Assembly (NCBI GenBank): GCA_905250025.1
Contig: CAJNOJ010000217.1
Coordinates: 62,001-126,000, forward strand
Origin: Adineta ricciae
Lineage: Eukaryota > Rotifera > Eurotatoria > Adinetida > Adinetidae
Length of the DNA stretch: 64,000 bases
Reading direction: 5' to 3'
The translations under genes were made by a program, and so were the position numbers. This document shows, one piece after another, positions 11,132 through 21,621 of this stretch (position 1 is the first letter of the stretch; every line of letters begins with the position of its first letter). A model generated the notes under the pieces. That model searched no databases and was not told where the DNA came from. It saw nothing but the letters and a program-made list of their open reading frames with translations.

Positions 11132-11630
11132 CATCATCTTAATACCAGTTGTACAACATCGAGAATGCTGTAAATGTTGGAACAGTACAAACGAAAACAA
11201 AGTCTCTGTATTCGCAATACTCTCCTCGTATTATGGAATAGATAACTGCTGTTGTAAGAAGTGCAATGGCACATATCAGACGGAGAACAGCTCAAAAAAT
11301 GAGCTCCAGTTGTGAAAGCTTCCGGACTACTAATAGTAAATTGTATAGTAGAAATATGAGACCGACAGCAAAGAAGAAAGCTCATCTTGGTGTAAGAACG
11401 TGATCATAAACAATGGTGATATTTTCACAAAAATTTTCTTGATATAAATGACTGGCGAGGATATCTCCATGATCGGAGCTTGTATTCGAAAATAATCTGT
11501 CCGAATACGATGGATTACAGTCTGCGATAAACCTCAAAAATAGAATTGGGTCGACGGCAGAAAGAACAGTAGCCATCGATTGGCAACGAAATTTGGTTTC
11601 ATACCCATATGGCCACACTCGTCGATACAT
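11132..11630 (-). pseudogene. Decayed multi-TM protein gene
   Basis: From an ATG at 11630 the frame encodes a Cys-containing outer segment with N-x-S/T sequons, ending ITIVYDHVLTP. The same frame then meets a TGA at 11384-11382. It continues beyond with strongly membrane-like sequence (AFFFAVGLIFLLYNLLLVV), another TGA, a second hydrophobic stretch (LICAIALLTTAVIYSII), a third (FVFVCTVPTFTAFSML) and a TAA. Three stops in an otherwise protein-like frame argue for a pseudogene of a membrane protein with at least three helices. The parent family is not identified and no intact relative is in this window. Confidence 0.55.
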
Positions 11631-12057
11631 CTAAGTTGTTAAAGGCTGAAAGGAAATATACGATGATTATCTGACATTGCGATGCCAATGTAATGATAGA
11701 AAGGCAAGAAGTAGGACACTTGCATCGAGAAAATCTATCATTTGACCTGTTGAACGATATTTAGTTCGGCAGAAAGATATGCATATGCCTAGAATCACTT
11801 TGAATGTTTCTCGATCAACAAAAACAATATTTGTTATCATACACACACCTACATTGAATTAAGATTAGATGAAATTTTTTTTTCTTCAATTCACCAACAG
11901 CAAAGAACGTTCTATTGTTATTTCAATCAGGCGATCGTGTGCATATCAGAATGAGAAAGAGAAACATCTGCGCACAACTCTATTTTCTCACTTTGTTGAA
12001 ACTGGGTTATTATAAATTAAAAGTACATTTCGATTTTTTTTCATAAGTCGAGTAAAA
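11631..12057. other. Intergenic, 5' flank of phospholipase gene
   Basis: No gene is seen. The right end carries the TATA-like element listed separately. Confidence 0.45.
12011..12016 (+). promoter_or_regulatory. TATA-box-like TATAAA
   Basis: TATAAA lies 42 nt upstream of the phospholipase B start codon at 12058. The distance allows a short 5' UTR. This is a sequence match only. Confidence 0.35.
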
Positions 12058-13398
12058 ATGGCACGAATTTCGATTTTACTTTTGTCCTTAGTTGTACTAT
12101 TTTCAAACAATGCGAATAGTTTCAACTTGACTGAATATGCTTCGATCATCGAATCACTATCACTTGATGGTCAATTCATCGAAGAATACGCTAAATGGAC
12201 ATTGGAATTATTGTCTGATCCTGATTACATCGATGGTCCAACTCCACCACCGTTTCCTTGTTCAACTGACGGAATGACAAGCGCCGAAGTACCAACATCA
12301 GTTCATGCTCTTCGACCTGGTGATATTCAATGCGTTGCAGCTCTGGGAGATAGTATTACAGCTGCTATGGGTGCTCGTGCTTTGACACCAGTTGGTGTTC
12401 TCTTGGAAAATCGAGGTCGTGCTTGGTCAGTTGGTGGTGATGATACTTATAAGAAAGTCTTATCAGTACCAAACATACTTCGTTTGTACAATCCAAATTT
12501 GAAAGGCTTTTCAACAAAAACTTCCGTTTCGTTTCTCAATGGTCAAAATGCGAAAAATAATGGATTGAATGTTGGTCTGTATAGGTCATAATTCTCGTTC
12601 TGGGCAAATCTATGTTTGTTTGTCTGTTTGCAGCTAAATCTGGTGCTCGTTCATATCACATGGTAGAACAAGCCGACCTTCTTTTAACTCGTTTGAAGAA
12701 TGAAAAATTATGTGATTGGAACAATGATTGGAAATTAGTCACACTTTTCATTGGAGTAATTCGAAATTGACTTTCTATTGACATCATTCATTTCTTTTTC
12801 TCGTCATTAGGGCAATGATCTCTGTGATTTCTGTTCGGATTTGGTTAAACACGATCCAGCTAAATTTATCGGTTGGGTTCGTGACACTCTTGATCGATTA
12901 TATAATGCAAATTTGCCTCGAACATTGGTTAATGTTGTTCTTGTTCTCGATGTTCGTCCAATCCGTGAACTTAAGGATGGCAATTTAGTTTGTAAACTTC
13001 TTCATAAATCATTATGTAAATGCGCTGCTTATCCAAGTGAAGACGATGAACGAACGTTGAGCGAATGGATTCCTCAATATCAACAAGGTGTTGTTGATTT
13101 GATCAACAGCGGTCGGTACGATGGTCGAGAAGACTTCACTGTTGTTGTTCAACCGTTTTTATCGGAAACTGTGCCTCCCAGAAAATCAAACAAAATCGAT
13201 TTCAGTTATTTTGCTCCAGATTGTTTCCACTTTAGTGCAAAAGGTCATTCAGTGGCAGCTCTATCACTCTGGAACAATATGTTCGAACCTATCGGTGCGA
13301 AAAAGACCTCCTGGCATCAAGGTGAACCACTCGAATGTCCAACACAAGATCATCCATATATTTTCACATCAAAAAATTCCATTTCAGCTAAAAAATAA
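12058..13398 (+). CDS. Secreted phospholipase B-like GDSL lipase
   Basis: Three exons, 12058..12574, 12634..12755 and 12811..13398, with introns of 59 and 55 nt, giving 408 residues. The first 21 residues are a signal peptide. GDSL/SGNH blocks are visible: block I ALGDSITAAMG (nucleophile Ser), block III FIGGNDLCDFC rebuilt exactly across intron 2, and block V DCFHFSAKGHS with the Asp-His pair. The spacing and Cys pattern match one catalytic repeat of animal phospholipase B1, which removes acyl chains from phospholipids. The protein is inferred to be secreted or lysosomal, and no C-terminal anchor is visible. The first donor (GTCTGT) is weak but is the only one that restores the NVAKSGA block. 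AATAAA lies at 13400-13405. Confidence 0.9.
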
Positions 13399-14117
13399 CA
13401 ATAAAACTTAATAAGAAAAAAAACACATTTGATTAGAGGACGAGAACGTCGTTTTATGTCCAAACAGGAAAGACTATATGCGTGATGTGTCTAAATAAAA
13501 TCTGAAAGCGGAATAGATGTAGCTTATAACTATCACCTCATTATTAAGTCTACGTGATATTCTGTCGCCGAAAGTATTCATACAAGATAAGCTTCTCTCC
13601 TCAGTAAGCTACATCTTTTATAATATTTTTCAAAATTTTATCCCTTGTTAGTTCCAAATAGATTCATTCAAGAATAGAATAGCAAATAGCATTAGTTAAA
13701 AGAATCGGGTGTGTACTGTAAGTAGAAACTCATTAGACGATATTCGCTAACTGTTCTGATATATGTAGGAATCTATGATAGTTTTCATATAGCTTATCAA
13801 CAGTTCTATTCGATCTCGTGTTACCATACAAACTCTGTTTTGACACGATTCTGATGAGAATGTTTCGTGAAGATTTGTCATTAAGTGCAACTCTTCGTGT
13901 TTCATTGACTAGAAGTAATTAAAAACAACGATCGATAAAGAAAAAAGAATCCGTTGTTTTGCTTTTGAGTCATATTTGGATTAATTTTAGTTTCTAGTGG
14001 GGGAATAGAATCCCTTTCAATTGTATATGGTTTCTTTTCCATTCAATTATATTTACTGACGAAATTCATAATTTTACTCGTTCGCCAGAACAGGAAACAA
14101 CTTATTATGACAAATTC
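13399..14117. other. Intergenic, no gene seen
   Basis: Between the phospholipase and the GPCR. AT-rich, with no open frame of protein-like composition. Confidence 0.5.
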
Positions 14118-15158
14118 ATGAATACAACCAGTGTCACTCACTCTTTAGCACTGATGGCGACAAATGCAACAACAAGTTTTCTAGTCATCCATCTAGCAAG
14201 TATTCAAACGCAAATAACACGTTGTTTAGCTATTCCATTAGTTCTCGGCATATTCGGCAATTCGGCGTCATGTATGGTTTTCAGTCAAAAACAACTCCGT
14301 TCGAGCGGTGTATCACGTTTTTTCATTGCCGCGTCGACATTCAACATTATTGTACTTATTTATGGTGTTGGTACAAGTTTCTTTGCGCTTGATCATGTTA
14401 GTCCTGATACATATTCACTGACTTTTTGCAAACTACGTTTGTATTTACGACATATTCTTTTGATGATCGTTCGAAGCTATATTATTCTCGCTTGTATTGC
14501 TTCGTTCGCGATATCCTCTCCTCATACAAGTTTACGCGCTTTATGTCAACCACGATATGTCAATTGGGCGATCGTTCTCGTTCCACCGGTTTGGCCATTA
14601 ATCGCCATACATATGATATTTTTTAACACCATCCAAAAAAACCAATGTGTTAATATCGAATCGTATGTCATACCATTTGGTATCTATTTTTTTCTTGTTG
14701 TTGGTCTTTTACCGGTCGTTCTGATGACCATATTCATTTCATTAACAACCCGAAATTTACGTCGCTTACATCATCGTGTTCGAGCATCAGTTCTTCGACC
14801 AACAAGATTACAATCACGTGATCGACATTTCATACGCATGCTTCAAGGGCTCGTTGTAATGTATGCTGTTACGAATCTGTTCTATCCAGCCAATGTTTTA
14901 TACTCGGCTGCAACTCATTGGACTGCAAAAAGTGCAGAACGTACTGCTATAGAAGCGATAATTTTCTCCATAACCAGTAATTACATCTTATATATCAATA
15001 ATGTGTCACCATTCTTCGTGTTTTTCACTGCATCTGATTCTTTCCGACATTCATTTTATCACACCATCTACAAATTCATACGTTATGTCATAAGCAAAAG
15101 GAATCAAATACAGCCAGCAGTAATCACGATTGAACCATCTGCACACAACAGAACTTGA
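14118..15158 (+). CDS. Rhodopsin-like GPCR (divergent)
   Basis: Single exon, 346 residues, seven hydrophobic helices. The N-terminus carries N-x-T sequons (NTT, NAT). TM1 has the GN pair in LGIFGNSAS. A Cys before TM3 (TFCKLRLYLRH) is the usual disulfide partner. At the end of TM3 the DRY triplet is not recognisable: the segment reads CIASFAISS, where the paralogue at 36069-37104 has CVDRCISIS. ICL3 is short and basic, and TM7 lacks a clear NPxxY. The general pattern matches peptide-type class A receptors that are expanded in rotifers. The ligand is unknown. Confidence 0.75.
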   Translation: MNTTSVTHSLALMATNATTSFLVIHLASIQTQITRCLAIPLVLGIFGNSASCMVFSQKQLRSSGVSRFFIAASTFNIIVLIYGVGTSFFALDHVSPDTYSLTFCKLRLYLRHILLMIVRSYIILACIASFAISSPHTSLRALCQPRYVNWAIVLVPPVWPLIAIHMIFFNTIQKNQCVNIESYVIPFGIYFFLVVGLLPVVLMTIFISLTTRNLRRLHHRVRASVLRPTRLQSRDRHFIRMLQGLVVMYAVTNLFYPANVLYSAATHWTAKSAERTAIEAIIFSITSNYILYINNVSPFFVFFTASDSFRHSFYHTIYKFIRYVISKRNQIQPAVITIEPSAHNRT

Positions 15159-15309
15159 TTTGAACAAATGCGCTGCCTTTATGTTCTGTAGTTAATTCAT
15201 CGGTCAAGAGGTCATTCTCCGGACACGCGTTCACTGGATCATCGATCTGTACGGAGAGGAAAAAAAGCAACATTAAAGCATTCTTAATTCAGGTTGAGAG
15301 ATAATAACG

Positions 15310-15898
15310 ATGTTTTCTCTACGTCGTAGTCAGACAGCCAAACGATTTATCGCCTACCAAAATAGCTTCGGTATTGCACTTTTCATTACAATATGTTGTA
15401 GTGCTGGTGCACCGACAATCATTTCTGGCTTTCGAGAATTGTACAAATCACATACATTTGTTCCTGGTCTACAATGCCAAGTAAAAGCCATCGATATAAA
15501 AAAGGACGTATTTACATTTTACCTTCATTGGAATGTTACAACATTTTATGGCAATCAAACAAAAGATCGCAGGATCAGCTTTATCATAAACTTTTCCGAA
15601 AAAAAGGCATCGACAACAGCGAATACGTTTTCAGTATGACTGACAGAATTTCACTAAGAAAAATCAATTATATACGCTTTTTTAAAATTATTATTAGATA
15701 AATGAAACATATCCGTGTTTTTGTGCACGAGTTGATATATCTGTTATTCAATGGAATTGTCAGTGGAGACAACCATCGCTACCTTTTGCTGTCGTTTATC
15801 TTGTTATGGGAACATTATGTTTAGTTTCGGGTGTGTGTATGAAAATGCTTAGAAAACGTTTTAAAAAAGAATTACAAACTGAACAATCCACAGGATAA
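15310..15898 (+). CDS. Two-TM protein with glycosylated loop
   Basis: Two exons, 15310..15633 and 15698..15898 (donor GTATGA, acceptor TTATTAG, 64 nt intron, phase 0), giving 174 residues. TM1 is at about 19-40 and TM2 near 130-150 (FAVVYLVMGTLCLVSG). Between them is an outer loop of about 90 residues with NVT and NET sequons and paired cysteines (PCFC, WNCQW). A basic tail follows TM2. The two-helix, large-loop topology resembles BK-channel beta subunits, but similarity is too weak to name it. A second frame is open across the same exon (see findings), so the exact reading is not certain. Confidence 0.55.
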
Positions 15899-16243
15899 TT
15901 GCATCAACTGGAAATATAGTCACTGTCCGCGCCTACTTATTAATAAATGATGACTGTGTATGCTGATTTGTTTCAAATAAAATGTTTGTAGTATCTAGTA
16001 ACACCCTTCTGATATTTGCTTCTATTTCAAAGTACCGAGTATTCAGTAAAGAATACACTGGGTGAAACACGCTCGTGATAGTATGCTCAATACTATCTCT
16101 ATTTGAGCTAGAAGGGATATAGGGATCTATCTATACGTAATAGTAAACAGAGAAGGTATCACCGGGTGATCTATCGTACGTGAATGATTATGAGAGTAAA
16201 ACTGTAGATTCGATCAGTGACAAGAACTAAATAGTCATCTCTG
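15899..16243. other. Intergenic, no gene seen
   Basis: Convergent 3' flanks of the two-TM gene and the LamG-type pseudogene. An imperfect palindrome around ATCACCGGGTGAT near 16158 is the only structure noticed. Confidence 0.4.
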
Positions 16244-17930
16244 CTAAGCCATGTAGAGAGTACATAGATTGTTTTGAGTTAACTCACGGTTGAAAACGTG
16301 CAGTTCATTCATAACACCGAAAAATTGCATTTCTGAAATGCGAGCGTCGTAACAGTAAGTTTGAGAATACTGTGTATTGGCACCAACGTGCAGTGTCTTT
16401 ATATAACCATTTCCAGCATAATATTCTGTTCTACGTGCTTTAAATACACTGTTTACATAAAGACATACTATATTAACATGATATCTATTGAATAATCGAC
16501 GAGTGCTGGTAAGAAAACTATACTTACATCCATTTTCATAGCTGACTGACAACGCAAGATGAGTCCATTGATTGAGAACAACTGGATCGGGATTAGCTGT
16601 CGGATGTGCTCCCAATGGCAAGAGACTGAGAACTACTAAAGGTTCACCAGTTGATGTGATACCCAGTACTGGCTTGTAATAACTACCATCATTTGCAGCT
16701 GTTAACAAGTATAGAATGAAGCCACTCAATGGACTCGGTTTTATCCAAGTTGAAAAAGGAACTGAGTGATTCGCAACATCGAGATGTAGATAACTTTTTG
16801 GAAAACTTCAGACGTGTTTCAATATGACCAGGAACTATTGATGATACTGTTGCATCCAATCTAAAAGAGCTTGCGTCAATTAGCGATCCGTTGTTCCAGG
16901 GCTAGTAGACTACTAGCATTACATCAATCTTTGTCTCACAATCCGATTTAGTACGACCATTGTAAATCGACGGATCATTCATATAACCTGAAAATGTCGA
17001 AGCTGTCGGTGCGAAAGTGTTGTATTCAATAGTAGTATTGTCAAACGATCCCGAATAAGCTCTGGCTATTCGATGACGAGTGTCTAATTTACCATTCACG
17101 TAAATTCCTTGCTTCATTGCCGTTATATAGAACACAAAAGCTAGATGATACCTAAAAATAACGATCTTGTCATTTGAAATCCTCAATATAATAATATTTA
17201 CCATCGAGCATACAGAAGAGTAGTAATTTCCAAGAATATTATTACCCGAAAAATTGCGATAAAAAAACAATGTAGTGCTGGTAATAGCCAAATGTAAACA
17301 TTGGTTCGTTGCTGCGCATTGACTGAATATACTACTGATCGATGCTTTACTCGAAAATTTGTTCAGAAAAGCGAATAATTCAATTGTAAATGGCCGATTA
17401 TAAAAAGCAATGAAAGGAGCTACTGCATACTGACCTCTAGCTGTGTATTCCGGAAAATACAATGGATTGCTGATTGAAATGGTATTACTGAGGTTAAACA
17501 AATCAAATGAGCACAATGCTGTGAGGTTTGACCGTGAGAATGCAGGTAATGATAAAATACATGATTGGATGCCGCATGAAATATTATCACCTATAAATAC
17601 GATCAGAAGCTACTTGAGCAAATTTGTTACATACTTGATGTTTCTGTCAAAGAGATAGTATCAGTGGTAATAGTTATTTCATTCGAAGAATCCGTAGTTG
17701 GTTCGGAAAATCAAACAATTAATTGCATGTTCGTTTACAAAATAGATTATTAATTACAATTAAGACTGGCGTATCGAAATGTGGTTATAGTTATCATTTA
17801 GAAGTTCTGTGAGAAACTATATCTTACGATGTAACTTGATTATTAACACAAGAGAAAGGAGAAGAACTAGAATAGCGGTTATTGTAACTACTATACCGAT
17901 AACTAATACACTTGTATGTTTGTTACACAT
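16244..17930 (-). pseudogene. LamG-like receptor pseudogene
   Basis: Reading leftward: an ATG at 17930 opens an exon with one hydrophobic helix (VLVIGIVVTITAILVLLLSL) ending at a GTAAGA donor. Then comes a Thr/Ser stalk segment near 17650-17700, a first concanavalin/LamG-like domain (17585-16900) and a second one (16860-16244, with WTHLALSVSYENG and LYVNSVF rebuilt across a 60 nt intron). Several breaks are visible. No AG acceptor precedes the stalk exon in the required phase. The YARWYHLAF block needs a one-base frame change near 17215. An in-frame TAG ends VVY at 16902 although the frame continues as a LamG sequence. A second one-base shift is needed in an A-run near 16795. It was once a type II membrane protein with two LamG-like ectodomains. 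Confidence 0.65.
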
Positions 17931-18229
17931 TGATCTATAGTTTAAAAGACGTTGCAATAGTAAAAAGACATGTAAAAGACATCCAAATAAATATAAGAAA
18001 AATCTGTGGGCCGTCGAATTAAATTCTCATGAGTTTAATATATTAGTAAACTTAAAGGCAGTTCGCTTGATAGTAATTATGTTTATTATTCAGATGTTTC
18101 TTTTGTTTTAAAATAAATGCATATCGTAGACAGGAATAGAGAACCAGGCTTCTAATCTCCATATCTTCAAATTACAGCTCATTGCGGTTCCCGTGATTTT
18201 CACGGTTGAAAGCACTTATTTTCTTTATG

Positions 18230-19457
18230 TCAACCTACACCAATGAACATGAAACTCAAGTTCAATGTATAGCCACACGAATTACTATTCTTCTTTTGCT
18301 TGTGTCAACAACAATCCTTATACTCTATTCAAGCATCCGCCATATCGTTGAGACAATATCGTTGTCCAAGATTATTATCGATCGGCTCTAAACCAACATC
18401 CAAGTTTTAGTTGTCTATCCACAGACATCGTACCATCATGTACGGTTTTATCCTTAATTTAGTTTGTGTTTTTATAAAATACGAAGCATTACACACATAT
18501 GTGTCATTACAGGTGTGCAATTGAGATTTTGTAAGTGATCCGCGGCTCGCTTTTCTTGATGGTTTACTGAATGCTGATGCCGTACCCATCAACAATTGGC
18601 TTCGCATTTCATTTGCACAATTTCATTTACTAGACACTCTGTGTGAATTAACTGAAATTACTACGACACATACTGCAGCTGAATTAGATGATGACATCTT
18701 TTTCCTATCATAGATGTAAACTATTACGAACGTTTTTCAACCGAATATCACAAATTCGTTCGAACGTTCCCTGAATATGAAAAGTGGTACTGAAACAAGG
18801 TAATCTACTGGTGTCTGACTTGGCCAATAACTACCAACACTATGGTGAAAATACAAATAACTGGTTAAGCATACTAGTGCATCCTTATCCAGTGTATTTT
18901 CACGATGAAAACCATGATTATGGTGGGCTTGTCATAGAAAGTCAAAGCACACGAACTTTCCTGCTGTGATATTCAGTAATGGCAATAGTCAAATAGTACG
19001 CGACTAGCGTTATGGATGCTATGTCGAAGACGCTCTATTTGTTTCGGTATTGGAATGTTATTACAATGTAGCATGTTTCTCATTGCTACGACTTCCCTAT
19101 TCGTTGCTGCTAGAAGTCCAACTTCTTGAAATGACTACCGATGCCAGATTGCAAGTCACTACCACAATTGGTACTATTGAACGACGTATATTTGTAGGTA
19201 AATGGTCATCGACGTACAACTTTACTGGCTATTATGCAGCATATTCATCATCAATTTGTACGTACACAATTGAAGAGCACCGAGCATTCTTAACAATTAT
19301 CACAACAGTTATTCCTCTCGTAGGAGGCCTATCCAGGACAACTGATGTTGTGGTGCCGCCTTTGGCACGACTTGATCGTCCGCATCTTTGTCGACGCATT
19401 CATCGTTTAAAAACCAGTATAAATCAAAGAAAAAAAATAATACGATTACAGCCCTGA
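18230..19457 (+). pseudogene. Decayed copy of the two-TM Cys-rich family
   Basis: Fragments in all three plus frames follow, in order, the units at 25896-29470. First a hydrophobic helix (18260-18340), then VSDPRLAFLDGLLNADAV and SFAQFHLLDTLCELTE (matching the CSSDFxS and AQFxLLAxxCxLT blocks), then VLECYYNVACF (matching the CFYNQTC block) and finally CTYTIEEHRAFLTI with a C-terminal GGL helix and basic tail (19255-19420). Many stops and frame changes lie between them. The only long open stretch is the last 135 codons. Confidence 0.7.
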
Positions 19458-19460
19458 CAC

Positions 19461-20006
19461 AGCAATAATTGACGTTAAGCTATACGTTGTATAAAACTTT
19501 TCTTTATAAAACGTATCTATGTCATATAAATTTATTCTGAGAAAAGTCATAAAACTCCTCTCATTCCTAAGATCAAGAGTATTTTGTAATGTTTTCATCT
19601 TACAAGCGACGAAAGAATATAACTCTTTACAGAACCACACGCCGCTAAGTTGCTCCTATTTGTTGCTTTCACAACGTCCTTTCTGTGCTATCTGAATATC
19701 CATCGCCCAATTCTCAATTGCATCTACACCTTTCGAGAAAAGAATGAGAAAAATGTTCTAGTTTTTTAAACCGTTCTTCTGCATCACATTTTTAACTTCA
19801 GCTGAAAAAACAAGTGAGATTTAGACTTTTTCTTTTCTCTTATTTTATTTGTCTTGATAAGCTTATCATTCCGCTTGCTCATTCGAATATAATGGAAGCA
19901 CCCATATCGCAGAGAACACAAGTCATTGTTTTCGCCGATAAATACTTTCTTCAGCGACGTAATAAATGTTGCACACGATATGTAAGCCCTTAATTATGAA
20001 ACATCT
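19461..20006. other. Intergenic, no gene seen
   Basis: Flank between the pseudogene and the LRR-NEL gene. AT-rich, with no coding signal. Confidence 0.45.
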
Positions 20007-21512
20007 ATGTATTGTAGATATATAAATACTTTTCATATGATTCGTGGTACTTCCATACGGCTACAACATCGCCAAAATCCCGCAGTTTTACGGCGAACTC
20101 GTGCGAATAAGCCGTCAAATGAAATTACAACGACCCAACTACAAATAGTGACGCTTCCAACACCACCGCAGCCACAACTGACTTTATCTGAATTAATCGA
20201 ATCATTAGAAACATGGAGAGATCCTGATGACAGTGCACAAGATCTGATAGCAAAAGAAAGGATTCAAGATTGTTTCGAACAACAATCAGACAGTTTGGAT
20301 TTATCCTCTCTCTCTCTGAGCACACTGCCGGATGCAATTGGAAGAATGCAGCATATACAATTCTTATCTCTTGCCAACAATTGCTTCTCTGAGTTGCCGG
20401 AAATCTTGGTCCAACTGACCGATTTGAAACTATTGAACCTTTCATATAACACACTCGTAGGCATACCCGATAGTATCAAATTATTCGAAAAACTGCAATT
20501 TCTCAACGTAAGTTGTAATCAACTTCAAAAGGTTTCTGCTGAACTGGCGCGTTTGCCGCACATTGAAACAGTGCTCTTGCCTCATAATCGAATCCTGGAA
20601 TTTCCCGACAATATTAAAAGTATTAAAGCTCTCGAGATACATGATCAAGTGCCATTTGCAAGAGTCGATCGCTTTTCTGTTGAATTTGCAAAGCAATGGG
20701 AGGCCACGATAAAACATGAAGGAGATTCGGGTTACTTTGAAATATGGATGGCCCGATTCGAAGAAATCCTCAAGTTGGAACATATAGAAAGGTATGCCGA
20801 TGCACTCCAAGGGCGTGTCGGTAAAATAATGAATTTGATGGTAAAAAGCGCACAATTACGTCAACGATGTTTTATCGAAGCAAATAAATTTATTGCTACA
20901 TGTTACGACGGTCTTCTATTCTCCTTATTTGTCATGGAAACCATTTATCTCGAGGAAAAGATGATGATTTTAGAACTGTCCGATGACGAAGTTCGACAAG
21001 CTATGGAACAAATATATAATTTTCGTCGGCTACAAGACCTTGCTATATTGTATGCTCGGAAACAAATCGACGAGACAACGACGACCGAACGTGATGCAGA
21101 GATAGTGGAATTAGAAGCAAGTCTACTTTTCTATTCGTCATCGGCGAATACTCTTGACATGCCATTAGATAAAGAGAACTCTCGTTTCATAAATGATGTT
21201 CCAAGAATATCACTGGATGTTCAAATGACAGTTCAATTGATCGAACAGGAAAAGCGCGAAGCTGGAGAAGACTATTTGGTGGACTATCTTATCGACAAAG
21301 AAGTGTGGGTGTTCTATTTAGAAGTTCGTTATGCTGATATAATCGCAGAACATACAGGAATATTTATGGAACAGTTAGATGAATTGGAAGCGAGAAAAAG
21401 CACAATGCTTGATTATGATTATCTTGTCGAAGCCAATGCGCTTGTCGAAGAAAAGACAGATTCTGAACAAAGATTGTATCGTCAGTTAACCAAGAATATT
21501 GTGAAAGACTAA
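20007..21512 (+). CDS. LRR-NEL ubiquitin ligase, bacterial effector type
   Basis: Intronless, 501 residues. About residues 90-205 hold four to five leucine-rich repeats of 22-23 residues (LDLSSLSLSTLPDAI, LSLANNCFSELPEIL and so on). The rest, from about 215, looks like the NEL (novel E3 ligase) domain of IpaH/SspH-type effectors from plant and animal pathogens. It is all-helical, with the catalytic C-x-D motif as C299-Y-D301, and ends in a helix with EQRLYRQLT. The LRR-then-NEL order is the bacterial one. NEL enzymes move ubiquitin from E2 to the catalytic Cys and then to substrate. There is no signal peptide or TM, so it is inferred to be cytosolic and horizontally acquired. M11 at 20037 is an alternative start, because a TTGTAG acceptor-like site lies between the two ATGs. 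AATAAA is at 21532-21537. Confidence 0.8.
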   Translation: MYCRYINTFHMIRGTSIRLQHRQNPAVLRRTRANKPSNEITTTQLQIVTLPTPPQPQLTLSELIESLETWRDPDDSAQDLIAKERIQDCFEQQSDSLDLSSLSLSTLPDAIGRMQHIQFLSLANNCFSELPEILVQLTDLKLLNLSYNTLVGIPDSIKLFEKLQFLNVSCNQLQKVSAELARLPHIETVLLPHNRILEFPDNIKSIKALEIHDQVPFARVDRFSVEFAKQWEATIKHEGDSGYFEIWMARFEEILKLEHIERYADALQGRVGKIMNLMVKSAQLRQRCFIEANKFIATCYDGLLFSLFVMETIYLEEKMMILELSDDEVRQAMEQIYNFRRLQDLAILYARKQIDETTTTERDAEIVELEASLLFYSSSANTLDMPLDKENSRFINDVPRISLDVQMTVQLIEQEKREAGEDYLVDYLIDKEVWVFYLEVRYADIIAEHTGIFMEQLDELEARKSTMLDYDYLVEANALVEEKTDSEQRLYRQLTKNIVKD

Positions 21513-21621
21513 GTTTTTGAATTATCGATCAAATAAAATTTCATGCTGAGCTTTGTGTGAACGAGCGACTCGTTCGAAGTACGTTTTTTTCCATTTGTTC
21601 GAAAAGCGTCCATTCAGATGA

